From NCBI GenBank assembly GCA_017420535.1, contig JAFOIV010000037.1:1-51356 (forward strand): DNA of 51,356 nucleotides. The letters run 5' to 3'. The notes beneath the pieces were generated by a model. That model was given only the letters and a program-made list of their open reading frames with translations, had not been told where the DNA came from and did no database searches. The translations under genes and the position numbers were made by a program. The stretch is from Eubacterium sp. Its GTDB lineage: Bacteria > Bacillota > Clostridia > Lachnospirales > Lachnospiraceae. Shown here piece after piece: positions 51,236 through 51,356 of the stretch (its first letter is position 1; each line of letters starts with the position of its first letter).

Positions 51236-51356
51236 ATGAGAAAGAAGAGTTTACTCGCACTTACACTTGCAACAGCTATGACAGCAGGTGTGCTCGCAGG
51301 ATGCGGAAACAAGAATGAGACAACAACAGCAGCTCCTGAAAACAATTCAGAGGTTA
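51236..51356 (+). CDS. Sugar ABC transporter substrate-binding lipoprotein, N-terminal part
   Basis: The gene runs off the right edge. The visible 40 residues are a lipoprotein signal (MRKKSLLALTLATAMTAGV) with lipobox VLAGC, then a Thr/Ala/Glu linker (NKNETTTAAPENN) like that of the binding protein at 40610. GGAGG (51223-51227) lies eight bases before the ATG. A longer open frame on the same strand (51127-51318) overlaps it but gives no recognisable protein. A binding protein for the importer of the GH42/LacI galactoside group is the likely role; the sugar is inferred only from neighbours. Confidence 0.85.
   Translation, partial: MRKKSLLALTLATAMTAGVLAGCGNKNETTTAAPENNSEV

Noticed and set aside
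51127-51318. 63-codon open frame at the right end
   Set aside because: The overlapping frame from 51236 has a ribosome site and a clear lipoprotein signal.

Overview
The window reads as a low-GC, Gram-positive anaerobe of the Lachnospiraceae, most like Butyrivibrio or Pseudobutyrivibrio. This is inferred from gene content, since no rRNA is present: a secreted GH5 cellulase with choline-binding-type cell-wall repeats, several sugar ABC importers without their own ATPase, a glycogen/maltodextrin operon, FeoAB, and AGGAGG-type ribosome sites with frequent TTG/GTG starts. No tRNA, rRNA, CRISPR array or insertion sequence was seen.

Layout. 1-4.3 kb: the tail of a LolD/MacB-type ABC ATPase, a MATE exporter (minus), pgi, and a small lipoprotein (minus). 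4.3-7.5 kb: a LytTR response regulator/GHKL histidine kinase pair (minus) behind a 610-base control region that holds repeated GTTC elements and a possible terminator-ended small RNA. 7.5-9.9 kb: feoAB. 9.9-12.9 kb: csoR-copA under two CsoR-type palindromes; copA carries an in-frame CopZ at its 3' end with its own ribosome site. 12.9-17.9 kb: a surface group of transglutaminase-like wall protein, polyprenyl-phosphate sugar transferase and GH5 cellulase. 18.1-21.4 kb: a sugar ABC importer (two permeases, then the binding protein). 21.4-24.2 kb: a 5'-truncated hydrolase, azlCD and pta.

24.2-35.4 kb: eight tightly packed or overlapping genes form one likely operon. The first five are a Gram-positive Pel-type exopolysaccharide machine: PelD-like c-di-GMP receptor with an N-terminal SDR-like domain, PelE-like, a DUF2194/CE4-like PelA counterpart, PelF and PelG. 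The last three are a CotH-kinase lipoprotein, a VTC-domain protein and a DUF4956 membrane protein. This is the most interesting system in the window.

35.4-46.8 kb: an alpha-glucan group of malQ1, glgP, a DUF624 protein, a maltodextrin-type importer (binding protein, MalF, MalG), malQ2 and a LacI-family regulator. CG-centred operator-like sites precede malQ1, the binding protein and the regulator. 46.9-47.2 kb: a roughly 290-base nested inverted repeat between convergent genes. 47.2 kb to the end: a GH42 beta-galactosidase divergent from a second LacI-family regulator, then a long regulatory region and the start of another sugar-binding lipoprotein. A CAACCGATTG palindrome lies just after the promoters of both the regulator and that lipoprotein, suggesting one galactoside-type regulon.
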